Below the pieces are notes generated by a model. That model was not told where the DNA came from. It saw only the letters and a list, made by a program, of their open reading frames with translations, and ran no database searches. A stretch of 64,000 nt of DNA from Myxococcota bacterium (lineage in GTDB: Bacteria > Myxococcota > B64-G9). A program made the translations under genes and the position numbers. This document shows positions 46,614 through 55,423 of the stretch, piece by piece; the stretch's first letter is position 1, and the number at the start of each line of letters is the position of its first letter. The stretch is from contig JAKLGA010000001.1 of NCBI GenBank assembly GCA_022710975.1, forward strand, positions 310,001 through 374,000, in the 5' to 3' direction.

Positions 46614-47957
46614 ATGACGCGCCTCGCCGCCGCACTCACCGCCCTGCTGCTCGTCCTCGCCGGGGCCGGGTGCAAGCACGGACCGGACCTCCGGCTGCCC
46701 CGGGATCCGATCGAGGCGGCCCGCCAGCTCACCCGCCAGGGCGAGCCCGAGGAGGCGCTCAAGCGCCTGGACAGCTACCTGGCCGGCAAGCCGGCCGAGC
46801 TCGCCGCCCACCGGGCGCTGGTCGAGGCCGCGCTGGCCGCGGGCCGGCTGGCCGAGGCGGAGGCGCGCTACCAGAAGCTGCTGGCCGCGCCGGGCAGCGC
46901 CGGCCTCGGCCGGTACGGGCTCGGGCTGGTGGCGCTCGCGCGCGGGCCGGCCGGCATGGCCGCGGCCCTGGAGGCCTTCGCCCTGGCGGAGGCGCTGGTC
47001 GACGAGCCCGAGCTGCCCTACCGCATCGGCCGGGTGCTGGCGCTCGACGGGCGGCACGCGGAGGCGGTGGTGGCCTTCCAGCGGGCGCTCGGCCGGGGCC
47101 AGCCCGAGCCGGCCGTGCGGCTGCACCTGGCCGCCAGCCTGGCCCGGCTGGGCCGCGCGGCCGAGGCCCTCGAGCAGCTCCGGGCCGCGGCCGGGCAGCC
47201 GCTGAAACCGGTCGAGGCCGCGCTCGGCCGGACGGTGGCCGAGGAGCTCTACGACCCGACCCGGGCCCTCCCGCCCGAGGTGGCGGCCGAGGTGCACCGG
47301 GCCGAGGAGCAGCTCTCCCAGGACCTCGCCAACCAGGCGCTCGCCCAGCTCGACGGGCTGCTCACCCGCTTCCCCGAGACCGCCTACCTGCACACCCTGC
47401 GCGGCCTGGCCCACAGCCGCCTGCAGAACGACGGCCAGGCCATCGCCGCCTTCGAGAAGGCGCTGGAGCTGCAGCCGGCCGACCCGGTGGCCCTGGTGGG
47501 GCTGGGGGACGTGTACCAGCGCCTGGAGCGCTGGAGCGAGGCGCGCGACTTCTTCGAGCGCGCGTCCGCCCTGGACCCGTTCGACCCCGAGGCCTGCCAG
47601 CGGCTGGGCAACCTGGCGCTGGCGCTGAACGACTTCGCCCGGGCCCTGGTGGCGCTGGAGCGGCTCGGCATGCTGTTGCCTGACGACCTCAAGGTGCGCT
47701 ACCAGCTCGGCCAGCTGCTGATCCGCGAGGGGCGGGTGGACGAGGCCCTGGCCGTCTACGAGCAGCTCATCGAGCGGCCCGAGGACGACCTGGCGGCCCG
47801 GCTGGCCCTGGCCCAGATCCACCTGAAGCTGGCCGAGTCCGATCCGGTCGCCAGGAAGAAGCACCGGGAGCAGGCGCTCCAGCACCTGGACCGGGCCGAC
47901 GAGCTCGCGCCCGACGACGCGCGGGTGGCGGAGCTGCGCAAGAGCGCGGAGGAGTGA
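46614..47957 (+). CDS. TPR-repeat lipoprotein
   Basis: 447 residues. Lipobox LAGAGC (Cys20). Tetratricopeptide repeats fill the rest: two to three at ~40-110, a gap, then five at ~255-420 (AFEKALELQPADPVALVGLGDVYQ, ARDFFERASALDPFD, CQRLGNLALALNDFARALVAL, YQLGQLLIREGRVDEALAVYEQL). Typical of outer-membrane assembly or secretion scaffolds; no partner is evident. No ribosome binding site is present and the promoter at 46577 points to leaderless translation from this ATG. Confidence 0.85.
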   Translation: MTRLAAALTALLLVLAGAGCKHGPDLRLPRDPIEAARQLTRQGEPEEALKRLDSYLAGKPAELAAHRALVEAALAAGRLAEAEARYQKLLAAPGSAGLGRYGLGLVALARGPAGMAAALEAFALAEALVDEPELPYRIGRVLALDGRHAEAVVAFQRALGRGQPEPAVRLHLAASLARLGRAAEALEQLRAAAGQPLKPVEAALGRTVAEELYDPTRALPPEVAAEVHRAEEQLSQDLANQALAQLDGLLTRFPETAYLHTLRGLAHSRLQNDGQAIAAFEKALELQPADPVALVGLGDVYQRLERWSEARDFFERASALDPFDPEACQRLGNLALALNDFARALVALERLGMLLPDDLKVRYQLGQLLIREGRVDEALAVYEQLIERPEDDLAARLALAQIHLKLAESDPVARKKHREQALQHLDRADELAPDDARVAELRKSAEE

Positions 47958-47960
47958 GCC

Positions 47961-48179
47961 GTGCCCATCTACGAGTACGTGTGCTGCAAGTGCGAGCACG
48001 AGTTCGAGGAGCTGGTGTTCGACCGCAGCACGACGCCGCCCTGCCCCAAGTGCGGGGCCACGAAGGTCAAAAAGTGCATGTCGGTCTTCGCCCACAAGAG
48101 CGACTCGGGTTTCACCCCGTCCGCGGGCAAGTCCTCCTGCTCGGGCTGCAGCTCGTCGTCCTGCTCGGGTTGCCATTAG
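47961..48179 (+). CDS. FmdB-family zinc-ribbon protein
   Basis: 72 residues, normal for the family, with a GTG start three bases after the TPR gene stop. It begins PIYEYVCCKCEHEFEEL and has CPKCG at the second half of the zinc ribbon, then KKCMS and a Ser/Cys-rich tail (CSGCSSSSCSGCH). FmdB proteins are small regulators of unknown mechanism. The gene ends at two hairpins that probably stop transcription from both sides. Confidence 0.88.
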   Translation: MPIYEYVCCKCEHEFEELVFDRSTTPPCPKCGATKVKKCMSVFAHKSDSGFTPSAGKSSCSGCSSSSCSGCH

Positions 48180-48238
48180 ACTCTCAAGCGCCGAAGGCGC
48201 GCAGAGAGTCTTACCCCGAGCGCGTAGAGCGCTCGGGG
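48179..48238. terminator. Two adjacent hairpins between convergent genes
   Basis: First hairpin: GACTCTC (48179-48185) pairs with GAGAGTC (48204-48210), with inner GCGCC-GAA-GGCGC. Second: CCCCGAGCGC (48214-48223), loop GTAGA, GCGCTCGGGG (48229-48238), a perfect 10-bp stem. There is no clear U-tract, but the position between convergent stop codons suggests a bidirectional terminator. Confidence 0.6.
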
Positions 48239-48246
48239 CCAGATCC

Positions 48247-50010
48247 TCACGGGCAGGTCGCCTCGTAGTCCACGCGCACCTGGGAGAAGGCCGGCGGGGT
48301 GTGCTCGGCCGCGAAGCCGATGGCCGGCTGGTCGAGCTCCAGGCTCCAGCCCTGGGCCGGCTGGCCCGCCACCTCCACCCGGACGGTCTCCGGCGCCACG
48401 GGCGCCGCGCCCAGCGGGAAGTGCAGGCGGGCCCCGCTGCTCAGCCCGCCCACCCGCAGGGTGGCGTCGGTGTAGTCCTCCTGGCAGATGGACTCGATCG
48501 CCCCGCCCGTGGCGAGCGCCAGCGCGATCTGGCGGGTGCTGGGGTAGGCCTGGCAGGCGGGCCCCGTGCAGCCCGGGCGGGCGCACACGGTCTGCACGTT
48601 CGCGTGCTCGCTGGTGTCCACGTACTCGATGGTCGTGTCCTCCGGGTGCCCGGGATCGTCCACCCCGGCGATGACCGAGAAGGTCGCCCGCGCAGGGTCG
48701 CCTCCCTTGAGCTCTCGCAGGAACGCGGCGTAGTCCTCCACCGGAGTGAGCCGGTAGGGCAGGCCGGCCACGGGATCCTCGCCCGAACCGTCCGGGCCCT
48801 CGCCCCTGGAGGCGTAGTAGCACACCTTGCCGCCGATCACGGACATGCCCTCGGTCACCTCGCCCACCTCGCCGCAGTCTTCCTCGTCGGTGAAGGACAG
48901 CACCGCCAGGCGGGCGTGTTCGCGCAGGAACCCCTGGTTGGCGACGTCGGCCAGGGGCGCGGAGAGCGCCAGGCGCATGGCGGCCAGTGGCCGTTCGTAG
49001 CCGCAGCCATTCGTGCCCACCAGGGCCACGCTGGACTGGTCCGCCTCGCGCCACAGGCAGTCGAGGTTGTCCCGGGTGATCACCCGGCAAGCGGGATCCC
49101 GGGTGAAGGCGAAGGTCGGCGGCTCGGTGGTCGGGTCGTCGATCCGGCCACGCCGGTCCTGGAAACGGCCGCTCTCGCCGGTCTCGTTGGTGCAGCTCTG
49201 CATGATCAGCCCGTCGCAGGGTGGGCAACCGGGGCACTCGATGCCCGGTGTGATGATCGCGAGGCGGAAGTCGGTCAGGGTGGCCTCGAGGGAGGCGGCC
49301 AGGGCTCTCAGGTTCTGGGCCAGCACGAGCTGGTCCGCGGCCATGGAGCCGCTGCTGTCCACGACGAGCAGGAGGTCGAGCGCCCCGCCGCCGCCCTGGC
49401 TGTACACCTCGGTGCGCGGCTCGCCGGGCTGACACACGTAGGCCGGATCCGCCTGGAGCGGGACCGCGCCCACGGACACGGCCTGGCCCGGGCGCGGGCG
49501 CACCCCGGCGCGCGCCTCGAGCGCGCCCACCGCGGTGGCCACCAGCTCCCAGTCGCCCGCGGGCAGCCCCACCCGGAACCGGCCGGCGTCGTCCGGCCGG
49601 AGCACGAGCGGCGTGCCCTCGACCCGCACCGCGGCCCGGCGCGGGGCCGCGAACTCCAGCCGGCCCTCGATCACCCCCACCCCGGAGAGCAAGAGCTCGC
49701 CCAGGTCCCGCACCCGGTCGCCGGGTAGATCGACCCCTCGGCGAAGGCCGTGGGAGGCGCCCCACAGGGCCACGAGCTGCCGGTCGCGGCCCGACACCGC
49801 GGCGAGCTCGAAGCGGCCGTCGAGATCGGTGGTGGTCACGGCCCGGGGCTCGCCCCGCACGAACACCAGGGCGCCCGGGGCGGGCGCGCCGCCCTGCAGC
49901 AGCCGGCCCGTGAGGGTGCCCTCGCCGTGGTACAGGAAGTCGTTGTCCACCGAACCGCAGCCCGCGGCCAGGGCTGCGACGATCATCCATGCGCCGTGCG
50001 TCCGCGTCAT
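48247..50010 (-). CDS. Von Willebrand factor A lipoprotein with carboxypeptidase-like domains
   Basis: 587 residues. Lipobox LAAGC. Two beta-sandwich domains resembling carboxypeptidase-regulatory repeats (GRLLQGGAPAPGALVFVRGE..., and a second at ~120-200). A vWA domain begins near residue 217 with LLLVVDSSGSM, the MIDAS Asp-x-Ser-x-Ser motif for Mg2+, and is rich in Cys (CPGCPPC, CTNETGESG, CVDTSE-like). vWA domains mediate metal-dependent protein adhesion. It is the last gene of the sigma-factor cassette, 14 bp after the caspase-like gene. GGAGGGAGG precedes the ATG. Confidence 0.82.
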   Translation of the reverse strand: MTRTHGAWMIVAALAAGCGSVDNDFLYHGEGTLTGRLLQGGAPAPGALVFVRGEPRAVTTTDLDGRFELAAVSGRDRQLVALWGASHGLRRGVDLPGDRVRDLGELLLSGVGVIEGRLEFAAPRRAAVRVEGTPLVLRPDDAGRFRVGLPAGDWELVATAVGALEARAGVRPRPGQAVSVGAVPLQADPAYVCQPGEPRTEVYSQGGGGALDLLLVVDSSGSMAADQLVLAQNLRALAASLEATLTDFRLAIITPGIECPGCPPCDGLIMQSCTNETGESGRFQDRRGRIDDPTTEPPTFAFTRDPACRVITRDNLDCLWREADQSSVALVGTNGCGYERPLAAMRLALSAPLADVANQGFLREHARLAVLSFTDEEDCGEVGEVTEGMSVIGGKVCYYASRGEGPDGSGEDPVAGLPYRLTPVEDYAAFLRELKGGDPARATFSVIAGVDDPGHPEDTTIEYVDTSEHANVQTVCARPGCTGPACQAYPSTRQIALALATGGAIESICQEDYTDATLRVGGLSSGARLHFPLGAAPVAPETVRVEVAGQPAQGWSLELDQPAIGFAAEHTPPAFSQVRVDYEATCP

Positions 50011-50024
50011 GGCCTCCCTCCGCG

Positions 50025-51677
50025 TCAGAACCGCCAACCCAGGCCCGCCAGCAGCTCCACGAAGCCCAGGTGGCGGACCGACTCGCCCGCCTGCAGGGCG
50101 AAGTAGTGCAGCCGGGCCTCGAGCTCGAGGACCAGCCCCTCGGCGAGCGCCACCCGCGCGCCGGCCACCAGCCCGCCGGCGAAGTTCCATACCTGCTGGG
50201 TGCGCTCTGCGGGCGAGCGGATCCAGCGCTTCACGTGCAGCCCGGCCAGGCGCGGGCCGAGCAGCAGCTCCACGGGCTCGAGCTCGAAGCGGTAGAGCGC
50301 GCTCAGCCCGTAGTGCCAGGTCAGGCAGTCCTGGTCGAGCGGCGCCCCGGCCTCGGTGAGGCGCTGGCGGGCCCCGCCCAGGCCCACGTCCAGGCGCGTC
50401 TCCAGGGAGGCCACGGGCCAGTCGAGCAGGCTGAGCGACAGATCGGCCAGCCCCAGGTCGCCCACCAGCGAGGCGCGCGTGGCCCCGTCCAGGAAGGTCT
50501 GGTACCCGCCCCGCGCGGCGAGCAGCCAGCGCGGCCGCTCGCGCGAGAGCAGCTCCTCCACCCGGAGCTCGTCCCCCTCGCGGAGCTCGACCTCGCGGTC
50601 GACGAGCGCCCCCTGGGCGCCCGCCTCGCGCAACACCACCCGGTGCGCCCCGGGCTCGAGCACCAGCCGGGCCGGGAGCTCGCCCTTGTCCCGGCCGTCC
50701 ACCTCCACCCGCAGCCCTTGCAGGGAGGGCAGGAAGGAGAACAGCACGGGCTGGCCCGGCCGCGCCCGCTTGCCGGCCAGCACGATGGGATCCGCGCCCA
50801 GCACGCTGGACTCCGCCTGGGGGCGCTGGCGACCGCCGGAGAAGTAGTAGGTGCGCTCCATGGCCCGGGCGTGGGCCTCGGAGGCGGTCACCGCGCCGTC
50901 CCTGTCCGTGTCGCCCTCGCGCAGCGCCTCCAGCAGGAAGGCGGTGTAGATGTCGTGCCCGAGCGCGTCGTCCTCGCGGGCCGTCTCGCCCCAGGCGCAG
51001 GCCGAGAGCACCATGCTGGCCTGGCTGATCTCCTCCAGCGGGCGCACGAAGAAGCCGCTCTTCAGGCCCTGGAGCTCGTCGGCCACCTCGGCGGGCAGGC
51101 CGGACTTGCCCGCGCCCGAGTGGCAGGAGGCCAGCACCAGGGCCTTCCTGCGGGAGGGCAGTCGCTCGAAGTCATCCAGGAGCTCGCGCACCGGCAGCGC
51201 GCTCGTGGGCACGTGGGCCTGGTCGGTGTCGGAGGCGACCAGGTAGCGGGCCAGCGCGCCGTCCGGCCCGCGGGCGAGCGTGCCGTGGGTGGAGAAGTAG
51301 ACCACCAGCGTGTCGGCCGGGCTCTGGTTGGCCTCGGCCAGGCGGTCGAGCGCCGCGCGGATGTCCGCCAGCGGCGTGCCGGCCTCGGCGGCCAGCACCT
51401 CGACCCGGTCGAAGTCTCCCAGCTCTGGCGCCCCGAGCGCCGCGCCCAGCGCGCTGGCGTCCGCGGCCGCGTGCCGCAGCGCCGGCCAGCGCGCGTCCTG
51501 GAAACTGTCGATGCCGACCAGCAGCGCGAGCCGGCGGGGGCCGAGGGCCGCGTCCACCGCCTCGGCGCTCACCCCGGGGAGCGGCTCCAGGCCGCCCTTG
51601 GGGCGCCCGCCCGCGAGGCAGGCGGCCAGCCAGGCGGCGGCGCAGAGCGCCGCCAGGGTGAGCCCGGCGCGCTTCAC
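50025..51677 (-). CDS. Caspase-like (C14) lipoprotein with PEGA and outer-membrane barrel domains
   Basis: 550 residues. GTG start overlapping the anti-sigma stop (GTGA), GGGAGG upstream. Lipobox WLAAC near residue 20. The metacaspase-like domain has RLALLVGIDSF at its first strand, the catalytic His131 (VVYFSTHGTL) and Cys185 (KALVLASCHSG), the canonical dyad. An EF-hand-like DTDRDGAVT loop lies near 270. A PEGA domain follows at ~330-400 (LRVEVDGRDKGELPARLVLEPGAHRV). The last ~170 residues are amphipathic beta strands ending in Phe, like an outer-membrane barrel. Caspase-like peptidases cut after Arg/Lys or acidic residues; specificity here is unknown. Lipidation plus a barrel is an unusual combination. 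Confidence 0.83.
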   Translation of the reverse strand: MKRAGLTLAALCAAAWLAACLAGGRPKGGLEPLPGVSAEAVDAALGPRRLALLVGIDSFQDARWPALRHAAADASALGAALGAPELGDFDRVEVLAAEAGTPLADIRAALDRLAEANQSPADTLVVYFSTHGTLARGPDGALARYLVASDTDQAHVPTSALPVRELLDDFERLPSRRKALVLASCHSGAGKSGLPAEVADELQGLKSGFFVRPLEEISQASMVLSACAWGETAREDDALGHDIYTAFLLEALREGDTDRDGAVTASEAHARAMERTYYFSGGRQRPQAESSVLGADPIVLAGKRARPGQPVLFSFLPSLQGLRVEVDGRDKGELPARLVLEPGAHRVVLREAGAQGALVDREVELREGDELRVEELLSRERPRWLLAARGGYQTFLDGATRASLVGDLGLADLSLSLLDWPVASLETRLDVGLGGARQRLTEAGAPLDQDCLTWHYGLSALYRFELEPVELLLGPRLAGLHVKRWIRSPAERTQQVWNFAGGLVAGARVALAEGLVLELEARLHYFALQAGESVRHLGFVELLAGLGWRF

Positions 51678-52498
51678 GGATCGCCTCCCAGCACCTCGAC
51701 GGCGGCCAGCGCGTGGCCGAAGGGGAGCGTGCCCGAGTCCGGCTCCGCGCCGGCGGCCAGCGCGCGGGCGAGCGGCGCGAGGGCCGCGGGCAGGTCGAGC
51801 GGCCTGGCCGAGCAGGTGGCCACGAACACCTGGCGTCCGCGCAGCCCCGCCAGCGGCAGCCCCAGGCTGGCGGCGCCCGGCACCCCACCCGCCGTGGGGG
51901 TGTGCACCCCCGGGCCGAGCTCGAGGGGCGCCCCGGGCGGCTCGGGCAGCAGCGGCGCGATGGCCCCGTCCGGGCCGAGGCGCGCCAGGCCCAGGTGGCA
52001 GCGCTCGCGGAGGGTGATCTGGAACACCAGGGTGCGGTCCTGGGGCAGGCGGGCGTCCGCTCCGAGCCGGGTGATCTGGGCCTCGCCCTGCCCGCCGCGG
52101 ACCACCACCCCCAGGGCGAGGCCGATTTCGGGCACCCCGCCGGGGCCCTTGATCCGCTGGCCCGGCCCGGGCGGCGCGGGCGGCGCCGGCAGCCACAGCC
52201 ACGCCAGGAGCCCGAGCGCGACCGCGGCGACCGGCGCCAGCCAGGCCAGGCGCCACCAGGCGGGCCGGGAGAGGGCGCGCTCGACCGCCTCCGCCGGGAG
52301 CCGCGCCGCGGGCGCGGCCTCGGCCCGGGCCAGGAGCCCGATCAGCGCGGCCTCGTCCTCGGCCGGGAGCTCGGCCAGGGCGGCCTCGCAGGTGTCGCAG
52401 CCGGCGGCCAGGTGGGCGGCCAGCGCGCGCTCCTCCTCCGGCGTGAGCCCGCCCAGGAGCAGCGCCTGCAGGCGCGCGCGGTCGAGGTGCGCGCTCAC
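51674..52498 (-). CDS. Zinc-finger anti-sigma factor with a DUF4384-like periplasmic domain
   Basis: 274 residues. The N-terminal ~45 residues carry a zinc-finger-like HLAAGCDTC motif (H-x4-C-x2-C; the classical ZAS motif has H-x3-C). One membrane segment follows at ~84-105 (LAWLAPVAAVALGLLAWLWL), then a beta-rich extracytoplasmic domain with TLVFQITLRERCHLGLARLGPDGAI that resembles DUF4384. It should bind and inhibit the ECF sigma factor encoded just upstream and release it upon an envelope signal. Start GTG overlaps the sigma gene stop. Confidence 0.75.
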   Translation of the reverse strand: MSAHLDRARLQALLLGGLTPEEERALAAHLAAGCDTCEAALAELPAEDEAALIGLLARAEAAPAARLPAEAVERALSRPAWWRLAWLAPVAAVALGLLAWLWLPAPPAPPGPGQRIKGPGGVPEIGLALGVVVRGGQGEAQITRLGADARLPQDRTLVFQITLRERCHLGLARLGPDGAIAPLLPEPPGAPLELGPGVHTPTAGGVPGAASLGLPLAGLRGRQVFVATCSARPLDLPAALAPLARALAAGAEPDSGTLPFGHALAAVEVLGGDP

Positions 52499-53076
52499 GG
52501 GCTGGCCTCCCCCGTGCGCAGCGCGAGCACGCGCTGGATCAGGCGGGCGCGCAGCCTGGCGCGCAGGCGGAACAGCCAGGTGGACACCGTGCCCTGGGGC
52601 ACCCCCAGGCGCGCGGCGATCTCCGCCGTGTCCAGCCCGTCCAGGTAGTACAGCCGGCCGGCCTGCTTCGGGCCGGAGTCCTCCAGGCGCGCGAGCTCCT
52701 CGGCCACCACGGCCTGCTCGGCCTCGCGCTGCCTGGCGGCTCCGACCGGGTCCTCCCGGGTGGCCAGCTCCTGGGCGAAGGCCTCGAGCGCCCGGCGCTG
52801 GCGTCCGAGCTGGCCGAGGTGAGTCAGGCAGCGGCCGCGGGCGATGGCGAACAGCCAGCCCTCGAAGCGCGCGGGCTCGCGCAGGCCGCCAAGCCCGCGC
52901 AGCGCGCGCACCAGCGTGTCCTGGGCCAGATCCATGGCGTCGGCCTCCCGGATGGCGGGGAAGCTCAGGCAGAAGCGCACCACGCGCCTGTGGTAGCGCG
53001 CGGCCAGCGCCTCGGCGGCGGGCCGCTCCCCTCGCCGGGTGCCCTCCACCAGGGCGATGAGCTCCCCATCGACCAT
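52495..53076 (-). CDS. ECF-type RNA polymerase sigma factor
   Basis: 193 residues. Sigma region 2 covers ~10-85 (RYHRRVVRFCLSFPAIREADAMDLAQDTLVRALRG in overlapping parts, with FEGWLFAIARGRCLTHL in region 2.4). Region 4 is at ~130-190 with a helix-turn-helix TAEIAARLGVPQGTVSTWLFRLRARLR. Absence of regions 1 and 3 marks it as an ECF sigma. It should read the cassette's own promoter or other surface-protein promoters. The start is uncertain: Met at 53076 fits the domain, while an in-frame GTG at 53121 overlaps the protease gene. Neither has a good ribosome binding site. Confidence 0.87.
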   Translation of the reverse strand: MVDGELIALVEGTRRGERPAAEALAARYHRRVVRFCLSFPAIREADAMDLAQDTLVRALRGLGGLREPARFEGWLFAIARGRCLTHLGQLGRQRRALEAFAQELATREDPVGAARQREAEQAVVAEELARLEDSGPKQAGRLYYLDGLDTAEIAARLGVPQGTVSTWLFRLRARLRARLIQRVLALRTGEASP

Positions 53077-53110
53077 CCGACCGGTAGACCCCCTCACCCC
53101 CGGCGCCGTT

Positions 53111-55417
53111 TCAGCGGGCACGGCGGCCGAGCCCGGCCAGCCCGAGCGCCGAGAGCAGGAGCGCGGGCCCGCCGCCGAGCGCGCCGGCCGAGGCGCAGCC
53201 GCCGTCCCGTCCGAAGTCCGGATCGCTGGCCTCCTGGTAGGAGCGCGCCACCCTGAGCTCCGGGGCGGCGCTGAAGGGCTCGCCGCCCGCGGCGCAGCGC
53301 AGCGCGAGCACGCGGCCGCGCGGGACCGCCGCCCGGAGCGCGCGCAGGTACAGCCCGTCCCCGCGGTCCTCGACCGGCCCGTCGAAGGCGGCGCCGTCGG
53401 CCTCGATGGTGATCGGCAGGCCCGGCCCCGCGTTCAGCCCGGCCGCGTCCCGGGGTACGGCCACGGCCCACACCCGCGAGCCGTCGTCCGGCAGCCACAG
53501 CTCGCTCGCGCCGCACAGCCCCTCGGCCTCCGCGGGCGCCCCGCCGGGCTCGCCCGCGCCCAGGCCGAGCAGGCGCGCTGCCTCGGCCTTGCCCAGGCCC
53601 CAGCCGGGCTCGAACAGCGCCCGGCCGGTGTCCGCGTCGGCCAGCCCGCCCAGCTCGAGCAGCGCCCGCAGCTCGGCGCCGGTGCGCTCCGGGTCCTGCT
53701 CCAGGAGCAGCGCCATCAGGCCGGTGGCGAAGGGCGCGGCCATGCTGGTGCCCGAGCCCAGCGCGTGCCGGCCGTCGGGCAGCACCAGGCGCAGGCTGCC
53801 GCCGGCGTAGAACATGCTGGCGGGCGTGCGCGGATCGGCGTCCGCGGAAAGGCTGGAGGCCACCGCCACCCCCGGGGCCGTGAGCGTCGGGCTCAGGCGC
53901 CCGTCGCGTGTGGGGCCGCGGGTGGAGAAGGAGGCCAGCGCGCCCGGCGGCACGCCGGTCAGGTGGACCTCGCCCACGGCGTCGGTCCAGTCCGTGCGGT
54001 GGTGCCGTGCGGCCACCGCCACCGCGTCCGCGGCCGTGGCCGGGGGCCCCACCATGGTGCCCGGATCCTGGTGATCGACGAAGCGCGGGAGGGGCGTGCC
54101 CAGCAGGTCCAGCTCGCCGATCCAGGCGTCCAGGCGGCCGGCGCTGCCGCGGACCACCAGGGCCCAGTCGCCGAGCTCCAGGGGCGCGCCGGCCTCGCCC
54201 GAGAGGGTGAGCGTGGTGCGCCACAAGCCGCTCTCGGGCGCCGCCTCCGCGGCCGCCACGAGCTGCACCCGGCCGTAGGTGTCGCGCTGGTCCACGGCCA
54301 GGTTCGGGCCGCGCCCCGAGACCGGCTCGCTCCGCGCCCCGGCCGGGCTCTCCACGCGCACCTCGAGCGCCGCGTCGTGCCACAGGTCCACCACCACCCG
54401 CGCGGGCCGGTCGGGGCTGGGCGGCTCGGCCTCGGCCACCCGCAGCCCGAGGCGCAGCTCGTCCGCGACGGGCGCGCGGGCGTGCAGCCAGAGCTGGCCC
54501 TCGTTGCCGGCCGCCACGGCCACCCCGCACCTGGGCGCGCTCCCGCGCGCGAGCTGGGTGAGCGCCAGCTCCACGGCCTCGCTGCCGTTGTGGGCGCCCA
54601 TCTGGCTGCCCAGGCTGAGGTTGAGCGCCACCGGCGCGCCCTCCAGGCGCGCGGCCTCGGCCACGAAGGCCAGCGCCCGCAGCACGCGCGCCTCGTCGAA
54701 GCCCGTGTCCCCCGCGCCCATGGCCTTGACCGCCACCAGGCGCGCGCCCGGGGCCACGCCCGCGTACAGCGGGTCGTCCCCGGCGGCGACGCCGGCCACG
54801 TGGGTGCCGTGGCCGAAGGTGTCCCGGCCCGCGCCCAGGGCCGCCCCGGACTGGCCGTCGAGCGCGGCCTGCAGCTCGGCCGCGGAGAACACCGCCCCGC
54901 CGCCGAGCGCCTCGAGCTCGGGGTGCAGCCCGGCGGCCGGCAGCGTCTGATCGAGCAGCCAGGCCACCCGGGTCTGGCCGGCCGGGTCCAGGAAGTCGGG
55001 GTGGCCCCAGTCCAGGCCGGTGTCCACCAGGGCCACCAGCACCCCCTGGCCGGTGAGCCTGTAGCTCGCCCGGGCCTCGGGCAGGCGCAGGGAGGCTCCG
55101 GCCTGCTCGAGCCGCGGGCGGAACCGACCCGGGCGATCCACCCGCCTGAGGCCGGGCCGGGCGAGCAGGGCGGGCAGCGCGGCGCGCGGCCACACCAGCG
55201 CGCAGGCCCGGCCCACGCACACGGCCCCCGCGGGCGCCTGCCCGGGCGCGTCCCAGGTGGTGACGAGCTGACCGGGGTCGGCCTCGCGCAGGCCGGGCCG
55301 GTCCCCGGCCGCGCGCAGCTCGAGCGCCAGGCGCGGGCCCAGCACGGGGCCGGCCCGGGCCGCCCCCGCGAGCAGCAGGCCCGTTCCCAGACACGCGAGC
55401 AGGCGCGCGCGACGCAT
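53111..55417 (-). CDS. Subtilisin-family (S8) secreted protease with MYXO-CTERM-like tail
   Basis: 768 residues. The signal peptide ends ARAG. The catalytic triad is intact: Asp132 (VALVDTGLDWGHPD), His203 (FGHGTHVAGVAAG) and Ser558 (GSGTSMAAPFATG). A ~150-residue insertion between Asn and Ser blocks (about 320-480) is beta-rich, as in PA/Fn3-bearing subtilases. The C-terminus ends in a GGC motif, a hydrophobic stretch (ALLLSALGLAGL) and GRRAR, the pattern of MYXO-CTERM sorting tails, which predicts outer-surface anchoring. The ATG has no ribosome binding site. A promoter (55424-55452) places the transcript start exactly at this ATG. First gene of the sigma-factor cassette. Confidence 0.88.
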   Translation of the reverse strand: MRRARLLACLGTGLLLAGAARAGPVLGPRLALELRAAGDRPGLREADPGQLVTTWDAPGQAPAGAVCVGRACALVWPRAALPALLARPGLRRVDRPGRFRPRLEQAGASLRLPEARASYRLTGQGVLVALVDTGLDWGHPDFLDPAGQTRVAWLLDQTLPAAGLHPELEALGGGAVFSAAELQAALDGQSGAALGAGRDTFGHGTHVAGVAAGDDPLYAGVAPGARLVAVKAMGAGDTGFDEARVLRALAFVAEAARLEGAPVALNLSLGSQMGAHNGSEAVELALTQLARGSAPRCGVAVAAGNEGQLWLHARAPVADELRLGLRVAEAEPPSPDRPARVVVDLWHDAALEVRVESPAGARSEPVSGRGPNLAVDQRDTYGRVQLVAAAEAAPESGLWRTTLTLSGEAGAPLELGDWALVVRGSAGRLDAWIGELDLLGTPLPRFVDHQDPGTMVGPPATAADAVAVAARHHRTDWTDAVGEVHLTGVPPGALASFSTRGPTRDGRLSPTLTAPGVAVASSLSADADPRTPASMFYAGGSLRLVLPDGRHALGSGTSMAAPFATGLMALLLEQDPERTGAELRALLELGGLADADTGRALFEPGWGLGKAEAARLLGLGAGEPGGAPAEAEGLCGASELWLPDDGSRVWAVAVPRDAAGLNAGPGLPITIEADGAAFDGPVEDRGDGLYLRALRAAVPRGRVLALRCAAGGEPFSAAPELRVARSYQEASDPDFGRDGGCASAGALGGGPALLLSALGLAGLGRRAR

Positions 55418-55423
55418 GGCCCG

